From Pigoraptor chileana (taxonomy: Eukaryota; Opisthokonta; Filasterea): a DNA stretch of 22,681 nt. Under the pieces are notes generated by a model. That model saw nothing but the letters and a program-made list of their open reading frames with translations, was not told the DNA's origin and searched no databases. The translations under genes and the position numbers were made by a program. Shown here piece by piece: positions 1 through 11,130 of this stretch. The stretch covers positions 1 through 22,681 of the forward strand of contig CALSCR010000211.1 in the NCBI GenBank assembly GCA_943704495.1, read 5' to 3'. Numbering within the stretch: position 1 is the first letter of the stretch; the number at the start of each line of letters is the position of its first letter.

Positions 1-40
1 ACACACAGACACACAGACACACACACGCACACACACGCGC
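1..40 (+). repeat. (CA)n microsatellite at the window edge
   Basis: An imperfect CA/GA-interrupted run. In the sense of IFT43 (minus) it is a (GT)n tract about 20 bases after the donor at 61-60, the common arrangement in this window. Confidence 0.8.
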
Positions 41-61
41 AAGACAGAGCCTGATATTCAC

Positions 62-1421
62 CGATGCGGATGCGAGAAAGCCAAACTGCTGGCTGAGATC
101 ACTGTCGAGCTCCCTGATTGTTGCCATTCGGCTCATTTTCACCGACGGAGGCGCAGCAATTTGCGTCGACAGATCTTCTTCCTGCACCTGCTCGAGATCC
201 GGAATCACCGGCATCTCTGAAGAACATATCGTGCAAAAGACAGGACCATCACATATTCACACGAATGAGAAAAAAAATATTCATCTGCAGTTGTCTGTGC
301 ACGCGCAAAAAAAGGCGCCCACACGGTCAACATATGCTTAGCACTGTTTCCCAAAGTAAAGATGCCGGATCTCAAGCAAGTGTCTTGGGCGCTCTGCCCA
401 TGGATACCACAACATCAGTTGTAAAGAGACATGACCGGGATTGTGTGTCACTCTGTTGTGGAGTCCATATACACCGCGCCTAACTGAGTTAAGTCCTATA
501 TTTCTTTCTATCTCTCTCTATGGAGTCCATGGGCACAGCGCCTAAGACACTGACTTGAACCCTAAATCTCTCTCCCTTTCCTGCTGCCGCTCTTACCATC
601 GTCAGAGTCGCGCTTGTCATCGCTCCGCCGGCTGTCGTCAATGCTGTTGGGACATCAAAGCAGATTGCAATCAGCTATCAAAAAGAGATGTTCTGCACTT
701 AACCAACAACGACAACCGTGCAAGGTATTCAAGAGTCAACCTAAAGGTGAGCACCGAAACACTCAATGCGTACGCCGGGCTCGCTACATATGCTATTTCA
801 TGAAGTGTTTTCAAGCCACCATCCATTAGATTTAGCAACGTGCCCCCTCTCACTCACCTGTCTGAAACTGAGAATGACTGAAGGGCCTCGCGCTTTCCTC
901 CAGATGAAGATGGCGCAAGATTCGACTTTGACTCAGACACAGACTCATTTCCCCAGCCTCCCTTTCGTACGGCACGCGCAGGCTCTGGTGACGCCTGCAA
1001 TTATCGTGATGATCGCAAGGATACGGTCAATCTTTACACACAAGTCGAAATTATCTTCCTTTTTTAAGGTGTCGATCGTGTAAAAGCGACTTACGACTCC
1101 TGGTGATGTAGGTGTAGGGTCGCTCAGCGCTACATGATGACAAACAGTGAAGATCAACACTATCCAACACCATCCGACAATATTACCCCTCTAAAAGATC
1201 TACAATGAAATGAAATGGTCAGTGCATCCACTCACGCCAACGCCTTCTTGTCGTGCCGACGGGGCCATCGCACTCGGGGCGCTGTCCCGCAGCACATCAT
1301 CGCTTTCTTGCCGTGTAAAGTTGCCCAATTGTGCGCGCCGCCCTCGCGTCGGCTCTTTCTTCTTGAATGACAACTCAAGGTCATTCTGTGTCTCATCATC
1401 CAACACCGACGGTTCATCCAT
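62..1421 (-). CDS. IFT43: Intraflagellar transport protein 43 homolog, 5' four exons (partial, runs off left edge)
   Basis: IFT43 is a small subunit of the IFT-A complex, which drives retrograde transport in cilia. Exons on the minus strand, 5' to 3': 1421-1236, 994-858, 643-597, 216-62. Phases agree at each junction (0, 2, 1, 0), giving 175 codons before the last visible donor at 61-60. Family marks: GRRAQ near residue 28, a GGW motif in exon 2 (human IFT43 has RQGGWAGDS here), an acidic Ser/Asp stretch in exon 3, and in exon 4 the diagnostic block PVIPDLEQVQEEDL followed by AAPPSVK and IRELDSDL. The human protein reads PIIPDLEEVQEEDF, AAPPSIQ and YRDLDNDL. The ATG at 1421-1419 is preceded by an A/G-rich stretch and begins MDEPSVLDDE, acidic like the family N-terminus. 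The C-terminal part lies beyond the window. A 35-nt GT-AG-flanked segment at 1133-1099 could be an extra exon but would need a weaker donor for exon 1. Confidence 0.88.
457..575 (+). repeat. Dispersed intronic element, two tandem degenerate copies
   Basis: Copy one is at 457-512 and copy two at 520-575. Both begin with a tggagtccat-type block followed by a gcgccta block. Copy two has the fuller core: gggcacagcgcctaag, then cactgacttgaa, then a C/T-rich tail. The second copy shares a 22-base identical stretch with the one in Gemin5 intron 5. Both lie in IFT43 intron 3, antisense to that gene. Confidence 0.7.
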
Positions 1422-2176
1422 CTTCTTTTCCTTTCCTTTAAAACGACAGGGTAATCAACGGTGTGTTCTCTATACCCACAAGGGGGCGTCGTCGTCTCGT
1501 CAACCCGACGGGGAACCGATTTGTTTCCAAAATGTGTGGAGCCGTTGGAGCAATTTAGTCTTGTACCCTCTTTGCCTTGTCAAGACGACTCACAGTAGTG
1601 TGCTACACACGAGGAAGAAATAATTGTGTGTGTCTTCGTTCTGCGTGCGTTGCTTTCTGTGAAGCAATATCATTCACGCGCAAAGTTGGGGCATCTCAAT
1701 ACTGAATTCAGCACTGATCTGCTAATGTGAATTCGTTGGTTTGAAACGCAGTGCATTCCACAGGCAAGAGCCTAGACTCTAGAATTTCAGCCGACTTATT
1801 TATATTGAAGTTCGCCCATTAGGCCACACAAAAATATGATCAAGTTGAACATTATGTAAGCCGAGTAACCCTAGCCCAAGTGGGCTGGGAAGTGGAACAG
1901 CCGAGCATTCGCTCTCGTCAGTAGTAAGTAGTGCCACAGCTGAGAGACTCATGTTCGCACTGTGTGTCTGTCGGCATCCACTTGCACAAGCAATTGTCTG
2001 CAAACAGGCATCCAGACGATCGTTCGCATTTTAATGCGACATAACATTCAACTGCATATTTGTAAGCATTGAATCGATTTTCAACCCAGGCTTAAAAAAT
2101 AAGAGAAAAAAACGGTCAAGTTACTGGGCGCAGATGAGTCGCACAGAGTAGCAACGGCCTTTGCCACGTGCGTTCA
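1422..2176. promoter_or_regulatory. Head-to-head upstream interval between IFT43 and Gemin5
   Basis: These 755 bases separate the divergent start codons of IFT43 (minus) and Gemin5 (plus), so the 5' UTRs and promoters of both must lie here. I see no recognisable gene, no clear TATA box and no RFX-type X-box, although an X-box would be expected for a ciliary gene in some lineages. Short open frames here have no family resemblance. An A-rich run near 2095-2112 lies about 65-80 bases before the Gemin5 ATG. The role follows from gene orientation only. Confidence 0.5.
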
Positions 2177-4188
2177 ATGTCGGCGGCGAGCGCAACAGTG
2201 CCAACGGCGGCCGTCAGCAATGGCGATCGCATCAGAGACAGGGAGAATGCCACGCACATATCAACTGGAGGCTCATCTTTTCCGCCGCCCATACGAATGC
2301 TGCCGTCATCGCCAAATTGGTATTGCGGCAGGGCGTGCGATGCCAACGTATCCACTTCGACTCCCCTCGTCGCGTTTGCGTCGAAAAGCGCCGTCACTTT
2401 ACTAGATGCGCGTACAGATAAACCCATGTTTGTCGGTACTTTGTCTGCTCATGTGGATCGGGTCTCCGCGGTGTGTTTCTCACCGCGAAGTGAATCTTCG
2501 TCGTTGTTGTGCTCGGGCGGCGTTGACAAGAAGGTGAACGTTTGGGACGTACGGACACGCTCGGTCATTGGCAGCCACAACATGCACTCGTGTGAGGTGA
2601 CATCGGTATGCTGGTCCTCCACCGTTCCCGATGAGATAATCAGTGGGGACAAAGATGGATTTATTGTTGTTTGGAAACATTCGACCCCTGCGCGAGATGC
2701 AAAGAAGACGAAGACAGGAGATGGCTACATTGTGTGCATGGCGGCGCCGCCGGAGTCGTCCCGCGCCTCCATGTCCTCCGTTGGGGCGCGCAACATTATC
2801 GCCGCTGGGCATAAGAGTGGCATGGTCTCTGTGCTTGAAATTGCCGCAAATGGAACAACATCTGCGCTATTTCGGCTGAGAGGCCACGAGGACGAGGCCC
2901 ACGGGATTGCTTGGTGTCCGCCGTTAGAACGCGATCGAGCAGCTGATCAAGATTCACACCCACAAAGGACACATCTCACACCGCGTCGCCACTCCACGTC
3001 GAACGCACGCGAGTTGACTATGATGGATACAATGATGGAAGAGGGTAGTCTGGGCATCGACATTCGGACAGGTGACACGGCAGCTGAGGTGACAGGGGCA
3101 CTGGAAAGTGACCTTAATGCCACCAACGCCTCGCTGCTGAAACTTTTCTGCACGACTTCACGTGACCGTACCCTCCGTTTGTGGAATGTGGATACCGGCA
3201 CGTGTGAGCGCATTGTGCGGATGCCAAAGGGGCCGCAGCATCAGCAGGAAGACCACCGACATCAGGGCGACAGGGCGCGCACATGGCTTCCTCTCTGCTG
3301 GGTATTCCCGCAAATGCTTGTCACGGGATCGGCAGGAGGCGACCTCCTTGCATGGAACGTGTTTGCGACTGAAGGTCCGCGGAGACTGTCGGGAAGCGGG
3401 CACACTCGCGTCGTGTTTGGAATATGCGCGGTGAGGGATGCACTTGGAAAGCCGACTTCGCTTGTGTCTGTTTCGATGGACAGGCTCGTTGTCGGATGGG
3501 ATTTGGCGGCAATGAAAAGCAGGTGGTCCATTCCAAGCCTTGGCGGGTTTGTCTATGGCGTTGCTGCGTCGCCGACGGAGAGGGGACGCGTTGCTGTTGC
3601 ATGTGGTGATGGATCCATCCGGGTGTGGCACACGATGAAGGCTGGAGGGTCGGGATATGACGCCCTTGTGCTGTGGCGCGGACTGCAGGGCAAGGTGCGC
3701 TTGTGTGTGTGTGTGTGTGTGTGTGTTGTGTGTGCATAATATTGCCAATCGATAATTGATACAAGCGGCTGCCTCCCATATGTTGCCACTGTCATGTCTC
3801 GCTTTGCGCCCAGATTACGTGCGTGGCTTTCAGCCCAACAGAAGAAGGTCTCCTTGCCTTTGCCAGTGACGATGGGCACGTCGGCGTCTACAACGTGCAC
3901 ACTCAGAAACACCAGCTCTTTTCATCTTCACATCAAGGGACTGTGTATGCACTTGCCTGGCGTACCTGTCCAGTTGTGGATGGCGGTGCATCAGCCGCGG
4001 TGGACGATGCTAAGCGTCGGCAAGGACAGAAGGGGAAAAAAGCGCAAGTTGAGTCGTCGTCGTGCTTGCTGTACAGTTGTGGGGGTGACGGGATACTCTG
4101 GGAGCATCCTCCCGGTGGCGGACGGGCGAGGAATATGGACGATGTGATTGCCGACGCGAATCCAGAGTGGGCCGCACAGATGAAGGTG

Positions 4189-4227
<39 letters not shown>

Positions 4228-7200
4228 ATGTGTGTGTGTTCAAATGCGGATCGCAGGAAACAACGGAAAAGCGGAAAATCATGTACGCCTTCGCTTTAGT
4301 ATTGCATGTGAAAGGACGTTTCGGAAGAAATTCCGCGCAACTGATTCCGGCACTGTTTTCCGATTGTGTGTTTGTCGTGATTCTCAACCTTTCTTGGTTT
4401 TGTTGTTGTGTTGGGTTGTGTGGTTTGCAGCGCAAATTTCCAAAGAGAAGCGACGTTTGTTTCTCGACCGAAGGATCTTTATTTTCCATTGGGAACGCCG
4501 ACGGCTCGGTCGAAATATACCGACAAGAGGGAGGCGCTCTTGCATGTGTGCTTGGGGGACACAAACGGGCAATCAACGCGTCAAAGTGGTCGCACTTTGA
4601 TCGCACTGCGCGGGCGCAGGGTAGAGTGTGGGGTGGGTGTTGCGTGAGATGATGGGGGATGGTGTGTGCGCATTCCGCTGTCCCTTGTCGGAATGGAGTA
4701 GATACACGGGGCGTCGCTTCACCATCATGCATTCCTTCCCCAACTCTCTCTCTCTCTCTCCTTCTTTTGAGTGTCAAATGTGGCATAAACACTCGTGGCA
4801 CTGACTTGAATCCTTCATTTCTCTCCCTGTCCCTCTGTTTCTCATGCCAACGGCAGATGATTCGTGGGCGCACCTTCTCGCCACCGCTGCAGATGACGGC
4901 ACTGTCCGCATTGACGACGTATCAAAGGCCGCTGGTATGTGTGTGTGTGTGTGTGAGTGTGCAATGTCACCGTGCGTTGTATTTTGCTGTGCATTGGACG
5001 AATTCCATCCAATTATGCAATTAATTGTTGTGAGTCTCATAATTCCCGCACATCGCATGCACATCGTTCCGCCTCTGTTCTCTCACCATCGTCGTTTGCT
5101 TCCTCGGGCCCACACTTTCGCGCGCATTCGCACACATACGCACACATGACTCTTTTGCACAAACATACGCACACATACACACACATACTCAATATGAATA
5201 TGTCGCAGCATCGAGTGCGTCGGTTGCATCCGCGATAGCTCCATACCCGGGCGCATCTCGGTCCGTGGTGCTGCGTGGGCATGACGGTAAGAAAGTCACG
5301 TGCCTGTCGTGGTGCACGAACGCTCTTCCACCGCGCATTGCGACGGGTGGATACGATGGCCTCGTCAAGGTAGTGGTGGTTCATTGGCTTATTGGCTTAT
5401 TGGTTTCGTTATTGTTATTTCTGTGCACAAAAAGTGCTTGTTTGTTTTTGACTTCTGCAACCATGTGTACCTGTCTGTCTTTAACTTGGTCATGGAGACA
5501 TATTTATCTGTTCTTGTTGTTATTACATATTGTTATTGTTGTTATTGTTCTCGCCCTCACGCTTTCTTTCTCTGTCCCTTGTTGTGGAGTCCATGGGCAC
5601 AGCGCCTTAAGACACTGACTCAAATCCTACATCTCCGTCCACTGTGTCCACAGGTATGGGATGCGCTCTCTGGCACTCCAATTTGCGCCTACACGGGCCA
5701 CATTGGCCGCATATTTTCTGTTCTGTGGTCGCCATGGAACGCCGATGAAATATTTTCAGGCTCTGACGATCAGACGCTGCAGCTGTGGCGCCCGTCCCTG
5801 CAATCCACGGAGGAGCCCCGTGAGTCTTGTGTACGCTTTGTTTGCTGTGTTTGTTTTGTTTGTTGATGATGTGAATGCTTTCATGTGCTTATGGGGTTTC
5901 ATATAGTGTAAGAAGCTATCATGCACTTCTTTGTGGCCAATGTTTATTCGATCAGTGTGTGCGTGTGAACGTGGACGCATTTGGGGGGGGGGGCTGCAAT
6001 GCATCCTTCTGTTGTTTTGCTTGTTTCTTTTTTGCTGACAGCACTGATATAGATGCAAAGTTATGTGCGTGTATGTGTGTGTTGTGTATGTGCATGTATA
6101 TGTATATATATGTGTGTGTGTTTATTTATGAAATTCCTTCCCACCGCATATTCGCCGGATGCAATCCACAGCCGCCAAACGACGCAAAGTGCAGCACAGT
6201 GGTGAGCATCCGTCTGCCCAACCAGCGGTGCTATCAGCAGCCCCGGATGCGTTGGATCGCATGCACGTTGAACTGGCGGACGGAGTGTCGGTGTTGCGTC
6301 CTGGTGAGCTGGGCCGACCGCAACAACAACAACAAGAACAACAGCAGCAGCAACAGCAACAACAGCAACAACAACAACAACAACAACAACAACCAAAAAA
6401 CACGCAGTTGCAAGGGCTTCCGTCATCGAAAACAGTGACGAAAGCGCACGATGGTGACGTGACAAAGTGTAAGCAACAGCCCCAGCCCCCCTTCTCCTCA
6501 CACTGCATGCCGCACTTAATTGCTTAAATGGCATTCCTATTCGCTGATTCACATATGAATTTGTGTGTGTGTGTGCGTCGCTCTCTCGACTGATTTGGAG
6601 TGCGCGCGATGAATTTTGGTGTTTATGGAGAGAAACGAGCAACCGAGACGCTGACCTGCATCAATCCACTCACTCTCCGTTTGTTCAACACTCCGCCCCA
6701 CCGTCCCACCGTCACACAACGACGCCCAGCCGGTAAGCGCAGCCGTGGCAAGGGAAAACAGTCCCAGCCCTTTCAGGCGCACGCGGGAGACCATCACCAT
6801 TCGGGTCACTCACACGCGACACACGCCGCCACTCAGCAGTCCCACAGCGGCAAGGCGCGCACACTCCTTCCGAACGCAAACACGGCGGGCGAAACAAAAG
6901 CAACTTCACTCGCCGCATGCGTGGAGCTTGCACGCCGACGCTTTGGCACCGCTCGTGCTGGTGAGGTCGCGCCAAATGCGGTTGCGAGAGCGGAGGCGGT
7001 GTCAGTGAACTTTGCCGACCTTCCGCTATTCCTCGGCAGCGACGATGCATGGTCTTGCATTTCCGCGCAATGTAAGTCTCTTTGTTTTGTGGTGTGCTTT
7101 TTTCTTACAATCGATTTCTTATTTATTTTAGTTGTGTGCATTATTCTTACAATTGATTTCTTATTTATTTGTTGTTGTGTGCGGGGTGTCGGATACTGAG

Positions 7201-8913
7201 CCATTCATTCCATTTTTACACCTCAAACAAACGCACCTTCCCTCACGCTGCTATTCTGCACTTGCTTCCAACTATTCAGCACGGGATCATCGTGGATGCG
7301 GCAACGCTCTGCAACACACGCAACTCGAAATCGCGATGGGCAATGTGCACGGTGGCATTGAGGCCGCCATCCGTGACGGCACACTGTCGGATGCGTGGAT
7401 TGCCGTGGCACCGATGGGTGGGTCTTTCTTAATGTCTGATTTACTTGAAGTCATGTCTGCAGAGCCTGTCTTTTGTGTCATATGTACTTCATATGCATGC
7501 GTGTCTGAGTGTTTATTATCAATTTCCTGTTTAGAGCCCCTAATACTAAGTCCGCGATTATGTTGGTGAATATGATCCAACACTGCTTTGTGTCTGCGTT
7601 TTGTGCAAAGGGTTCGTGCTTTATGCGCTGGTGTTATTTGGATTCAAAAGTACTCGAACCCCGCTCTGTATGTTTGTTGTGTCCATGATGCCTCCGCAAA
7701 TAGTCTTTTGGATTCAAAAGTACTCGAACTCGCACTCTGTATGTTTTTTGTGTCCATGGGCCTCCAGAAATGGTCTTTTGAGTTCCGAAGGGTCTCTAGT
7801 CCTTCCACAGGCATAGCACCTATAAATCACTGACATGAATTCCTATCTTATTTGTCCAGCTGGCCCGGATGTGTGGCTGCGCGCAACGAGTGCATATGCA
7901 GACCAACTGAAGCGGCGTGGCGATGTGCACGGCGCTTGCATGCATTACATTGCATGCAACCGCACTGCCGATGCGATCACTGCGTATACGGACGCACAAA
8001 TGTTCAAGTGAGCGTGTGTGTGTGTGTATGTGTGTTTCCTCACTGTCATTTCTGATTAGGTGACTCTGTGCCATTCTACACATTCGGTCTATAAGTGTCG
8101 TTTAAAAGGAATATTATTGGATTTGGCGTGCGTGTTGTTCTTCCTCTTAAGTTGGGCTTATGTGTGCGTGCGTGCATGCGTGTGCGCATTGTGGCTGCAG
8201 GGAGGCGATTGCGCTGGCACAAGTCCGTCTGGCTCCGTCGGATCCGCTTCTTGCAGACACATTTCTTGCTTATGCGCGTGCAATGGAGGAGCGCGGTTTT
8301 TACGAACAGGCGGCAAAATGGTGCGTCTTTCTCTTCAGTATGGTCTGTTTGAAGAGTCCATTGGCGTAGTGCTTAAGGCACTGACATCGCTTTTATATTG
8401 CGGCAAACCATTTGTCCATTTTTCTGTTTAGTAACCCAACCCCAACCCCAACCCCAACCCCCCCCCCACTACGAACACACACACACACAATGGACGCAGT
8501 TATTTGGCGGCCAATCTGCCCCAACAGGCTGTGCGTGCAGCAATGCGGAGAGGAGGGCCAGACGCGCTTATTGCCGCCGGTTGCATTGCTCTGGCAACGG
8601 GCGATGGTGTGTCGGCGTCTTCGTGTCTCCTCTCTGCCGGATGCACTTTGCGCGAACAAGCGAAGTTGGTGGACGCCCTCGCATGCTACGAGGCGGGTGG
8701 TACGCCGCTAGTGTGGATGGTGATGGTGACTCTGGCGGACATTGTGCTCTGCGGAGGTCTCGCTGCTGTGCCGGGGGATGCTCGCGGGACGATGGGTGCG
8801 GTGCTTGTCGGTGGAATGCGCCTGTCACCAGACGACCGTGAGTGATGATATCACACACAGACACATGCATATATATTTCTATATATATGTGTGTGTGAGT
8901 GTGTACGCCCGCA

Positions 8914-8947
<34 letters not shown>

Positions 8948-11130
8948 ATGGCGAGTGATACTTTTAGATTTCGTAAAAGGAGTGTCATCAATGTTGACGT
9001 TGTGGGTGTTGCATTGTTTGCTGCGTACATGAACTTGCAGGTATTCACATTGCCGCTTTAGGAATCGTTTTGGGTGGCAATCATGTCCAGACTGTCGATT
9101 CCTCAAACATATTTGGCGAAATTTTGTCCGCGTGGGCTCACCGGGGAGTAGTATTGATTCCCGAGGGACTGAATGCGGCGTATGATGCGATGGTCAAGTC
9201 GCGTGCCGATGAGGTCTTTGGAAAGGACGCGGTGCGTGAGGGAGTTATGTTCTTGCTGTGTGTTCCATCAAATGGGATTCACATGCAATGTGCATGCACG
9301 ATCGTAGCCGAAGATATGTGGCTCCCGGCTCCCGGCCCCCCCCCCCCTCCCATCCACTTGACCTCCCTTATACCTCTCTATCAACTATCTGTCTACTGAC
9401 TCTATATGCCTTGCGTAGTGCTTTTTTATAATGCGACGCATCCCTGCACAATAATTCTATTTTTGTTTTTGTGTTTTTATTCACTCACTCTGCACACCAC
9501 TTGTGCTTCGCCTCGCCTTAACTCCGCGCCCATATACCCTGTATATGCAGGCCCACGGTTCAATCGTGCTCCGAATCTGCCGAGCTCTCGCATCTTTTCT
9601 CGTCGGCGATGTTATTGTCTCGTGTGCAGAGCTCCTGGGCGCCTGTCACTTGCTTCTTGGACGAGTCCCTTCGACTGCATCGGCATCACGCATTGTCTCT
9701 GACGCAAACATCGCACTCCACTTGAGACTTTGTATAGCCACGTTTCCTTTGCACAATCCACGCGAGTACATGGGGAGTGTGGACGGTCACGTGCATGCAG
9801 AGACGCGTGGGATTGTGTCTGTCAATGCGGCGGATGCCGGGTCAATGCGTAATGCTACAGATTTCGTGAGCACGGATGCTAGTGTTGTCGCGAGAGGCGA
9901 GGCCTTGGCGTGCGTGTGGGCACACCATTGCCTTGCACTTGGCGTGGAGATCTGCGGGGCAGTGCTCCCCGACTCATCTGATGCAGAGGGAGCCGCTCAG
10001 TTTGCAAAAGCGATTGTATCCAGCATTGTAGCGCGAGGTAAGATATGCTGGTGGCTGATGGCGCTTGTATGTGTGGTATGTGTGGTGTGTGTGTGTATAT
10101 GTGTGCGGTGATATGTGTGCCTGTTGTTTGTATGTGTCTGTGCCAGTGGATCTGTTCTATTAAGCAGCAGGAATGTTTATCTCATACGGAGTCGGCGTAG
10201 CGGTCACAGAATCATACATTGCATGCAAGCATTATAGACACTCACCCATATGTCACCAATGACATAACAATCTGCCCTGCCACAGCGTCCAAGCCGTCCC
10301 TGTCGGGCATCTTCTCTCAAGACACGCTTGTCTCACTTGCTCGCACACTCTTATGTGTGGACCCGTCTCCCTTGGCCGGCCTGTCGACGGTCCGCAAATA
10401 TGTTTCCGCAGCCATCGCCACCGCAGAGAGAGCAGTTGCTCTTGCATCCGACGCCAGCGAAAAGGAACAAGGCAGCGTTGCTGATGGCACGGAGCTTGAT
10501 GATGATGATGCAGGTGCAGTCGACACTCACGAGCCACTTGCCGATCCTCTCGCCAGTGGAAATGTGGGTGTGGATGGGCGCGATGGAACCGAAATTCGCG
10601 GGACAAATGGATCCCACAATAGCAAGGCTGGTGTGGGCGAGGGCGAAGCAGGGGTAACTGTCAGCGGAGCTCACGCGAGACTTCGATCACTTCGGATGGA
10701 GCTGATTAGACTGGATGCGGCCATTGCGGCAGCTTCTGCGAGGGCGGATGTTGCGCCGGAAGTGCGGGTGGGGCCCTTGTTTCATAGTTGTTTGATAGTT
10801 TGTGTGTGAATGTGTGTGAATTTGTGTGTGCTGCTGTCGCCGTGTGCGTGTCGGTTTGTCGCAATGAGAAACATCTCTGTGTCTGTGTGATGTCATTGCC
10901 TTTTGGCCCATTTTCTCCGCTTGTGATGCGGTTCACTCTGCGAATTCATTCTGACCTCATCCTTCTCCCCTCTACCTCCCCTTTGCTGTCAGTATTTTCC
11001 GTTTCCGGACCCGCGCATTTCCGTTCCGATTCTTGCGCGGCTGGTCCGTGCGGCACACAGGGACGGGGCGCTCGACGGACAACTGGGCGCTGTCGCCGTC
11101 ATTGTCGATGCCTATGCGTTTGTAGTGTAG
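2177..11130 (+). CDS. GEMIN5: Gemin5 homolog, complete, 16 exons, about 1721 aa
   Basis: Gemin5 is the snRNA-recognition subunit of the SMN complex and also binds ribosomes and mRNA. Exons: 2177-3694, 3814-4185, 4431-4620, 4857-4934, 5209-5369, 5654-5819, 6172-6468, 6730-7071, 7280-7417, 7860-8007, 8201-8320, 8500-8837, 9041-9231, 9551-10037, 10286-10767 (or 10761), 10993-11130. All introns are GT-AG and all phases agree. Residues 45-50 read SPNWYC, as at the human N-terminus, where the Trp-Tyr pair contacts snRNA. WD40 repeats fill about residues 40-828 (for example SLGGF, FASDDGHVGVYN, SCGGDGI, GSDDQTLQLW). A linker (829-1010) has a basic AKRRKV motif and a poly-Gln run near 878-902. The TPR-like dimerisation region spans about 1040-1353 (for example EAIALAQVRL and AAKCYLAA; human EAIAIAKARL, AAKCYLGA). 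The C-terminus (FPFPDPR) matches the human end (FPFPDV). The human protein is 1508 aa. The start could instead be the ATG at 2297 (residue 41). Confidence 0.95.
4186..4241 (+). repeat. (GT)n tract starting at the 5' splice site of Gemin5 intron 2
   Basis: The donor GT is itself the first unit of a long imperfect GT run. Intron 1 is similar (3695-3734). Slippage here could shift or multiply donor sites. Confidence 0.85.
4793..4842 (+). repeat. Dispersed intronic element, 5'-shortened copy in Gemin5 intron 3
   Basis: It retains ggcactgacttgaatcc and the pyrimidine-rich tail and lacks most of the leading block. Its ctgac is about 50 bases before the 3' splice site at 4856, so it could serve as branch site plus pyrimidine tract. 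Confidence 0.55.
5583..5638 (+). repeat. Dispersed intronic element, full copy in Gemin5 intron 5
   Basis: It shares the block starting tggagtccatgggcac with the copy at 520 and continues with aagacactgact and a C/T-rich tail that runs into the acceptor at 5653. Its ctgac is about 36 bases from the splice site, a normal branch-point distance. Confidence 0.7.
6319..6393 (+). repeat. CAA/CAG codon repeat (poly-Gln) inside Gemin5 exon 7
   Basis: Mostly CAA and CAG codons in the Gemin5 frame encode a Gln run broken by one Glu, in the linker after the WD40 domains. This is a low-complexity linker feature and not a separate gene. Confidence 0.85.
7637..7777 (+). repeat. Tandem duplication with about 70-base period in Gemin5 intron 9
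   Basis: Two units, near 7637-7706 and 7707-7777, each contain ggattcaaaagtactcgaac, then ctctgtatgttt, gtgtccatg and cctcc. They differ at about ten positions. A fragment of a third unit follows. The gtccatg part resembles the leading block of the dispersed intronic element, whose core follows at 7818-7850. Confidence 0.8.
7745..7852 (+). repeat. Dispersed intronic element, divergent copy in Gemin5 intron 9
   Basis: A tgtccatgggc block at 7750 is separated by about 60 bases from ggcatagcacctataa and cactgacatgaattcct (7820-7845). The copy thus looks split or carries an insertion. Its ctgac is 27 bases before the 3' splice site at 7859. Confidence 0.5.
8353..8390 (+). repeat. Dispersed intronic element, copy with best tRNA box A-like core, Gemin5 intron 11
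   Basis: It reads gagtccat, then ttggcgtagtgcttaagg, then cactgac. The middle block is close to a tRNA D-arm/box A (TGGCNNAGTGG followed by TTAAGG). No correctly spaced box B is visible downstream. Confidence 0.55.
8434..8468 (+). repeat. CCCCAA tandem repeat plus poly-C in Gemin5 intron 11
   Basis: Four units of CCCCAA run into a C homopolymer, 30-60 bases before the acceptor at 8499. The unit equals the C-rich strand of the GGGGTT telomere type, but inside an intron it most simply acts as a pyrimidine-rich tract. Confidence 0.75.
8851..8947 (+). repeat. CA then TA then (GT)n cluster in Gemin5 intron 12
   Basis: A short cacacagacac run (8851-8862) is followed by an A/T alternating stretch and a long GT run (8889-8947). 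The CA and GT arms could pair into a local hairpin a few bases after the donor at 8838. Confidence 0.75.

Noticed and set aside
118-483. Plus-strand frame of 121 codons at the left end
   Set aside because: Its first part is antisense to IFT43 exon 4, where the minus frame matches the family. The rest lies in an intron.
1210-1623. Plus-strand frame of 137 codons
   Set aside because: It is antisense to IFT43 exon 1 and continues into the upstream region without any family likeness.
3158-3779. Overlapping minus-strand frames with His-Thr repeats
   Set aside because: They are shadows of Gemin5 exon 1 and the GT tract of intron 1. The plus frame aligns to Gemin5 throughout.
4010-4873. 287-codon open frame on the minus strand
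   Set aside because: It crosses three phase-matched Gemin5 exons and includes a long His-Thr run from the (CA)n strand of an intron repeat.
8353-8390. A functional tRNA gene
   Set aside because: Only a box A-like block is present. There is no complete cloverleaf, no acceptor-stem pairing and no correctly spaced box B.
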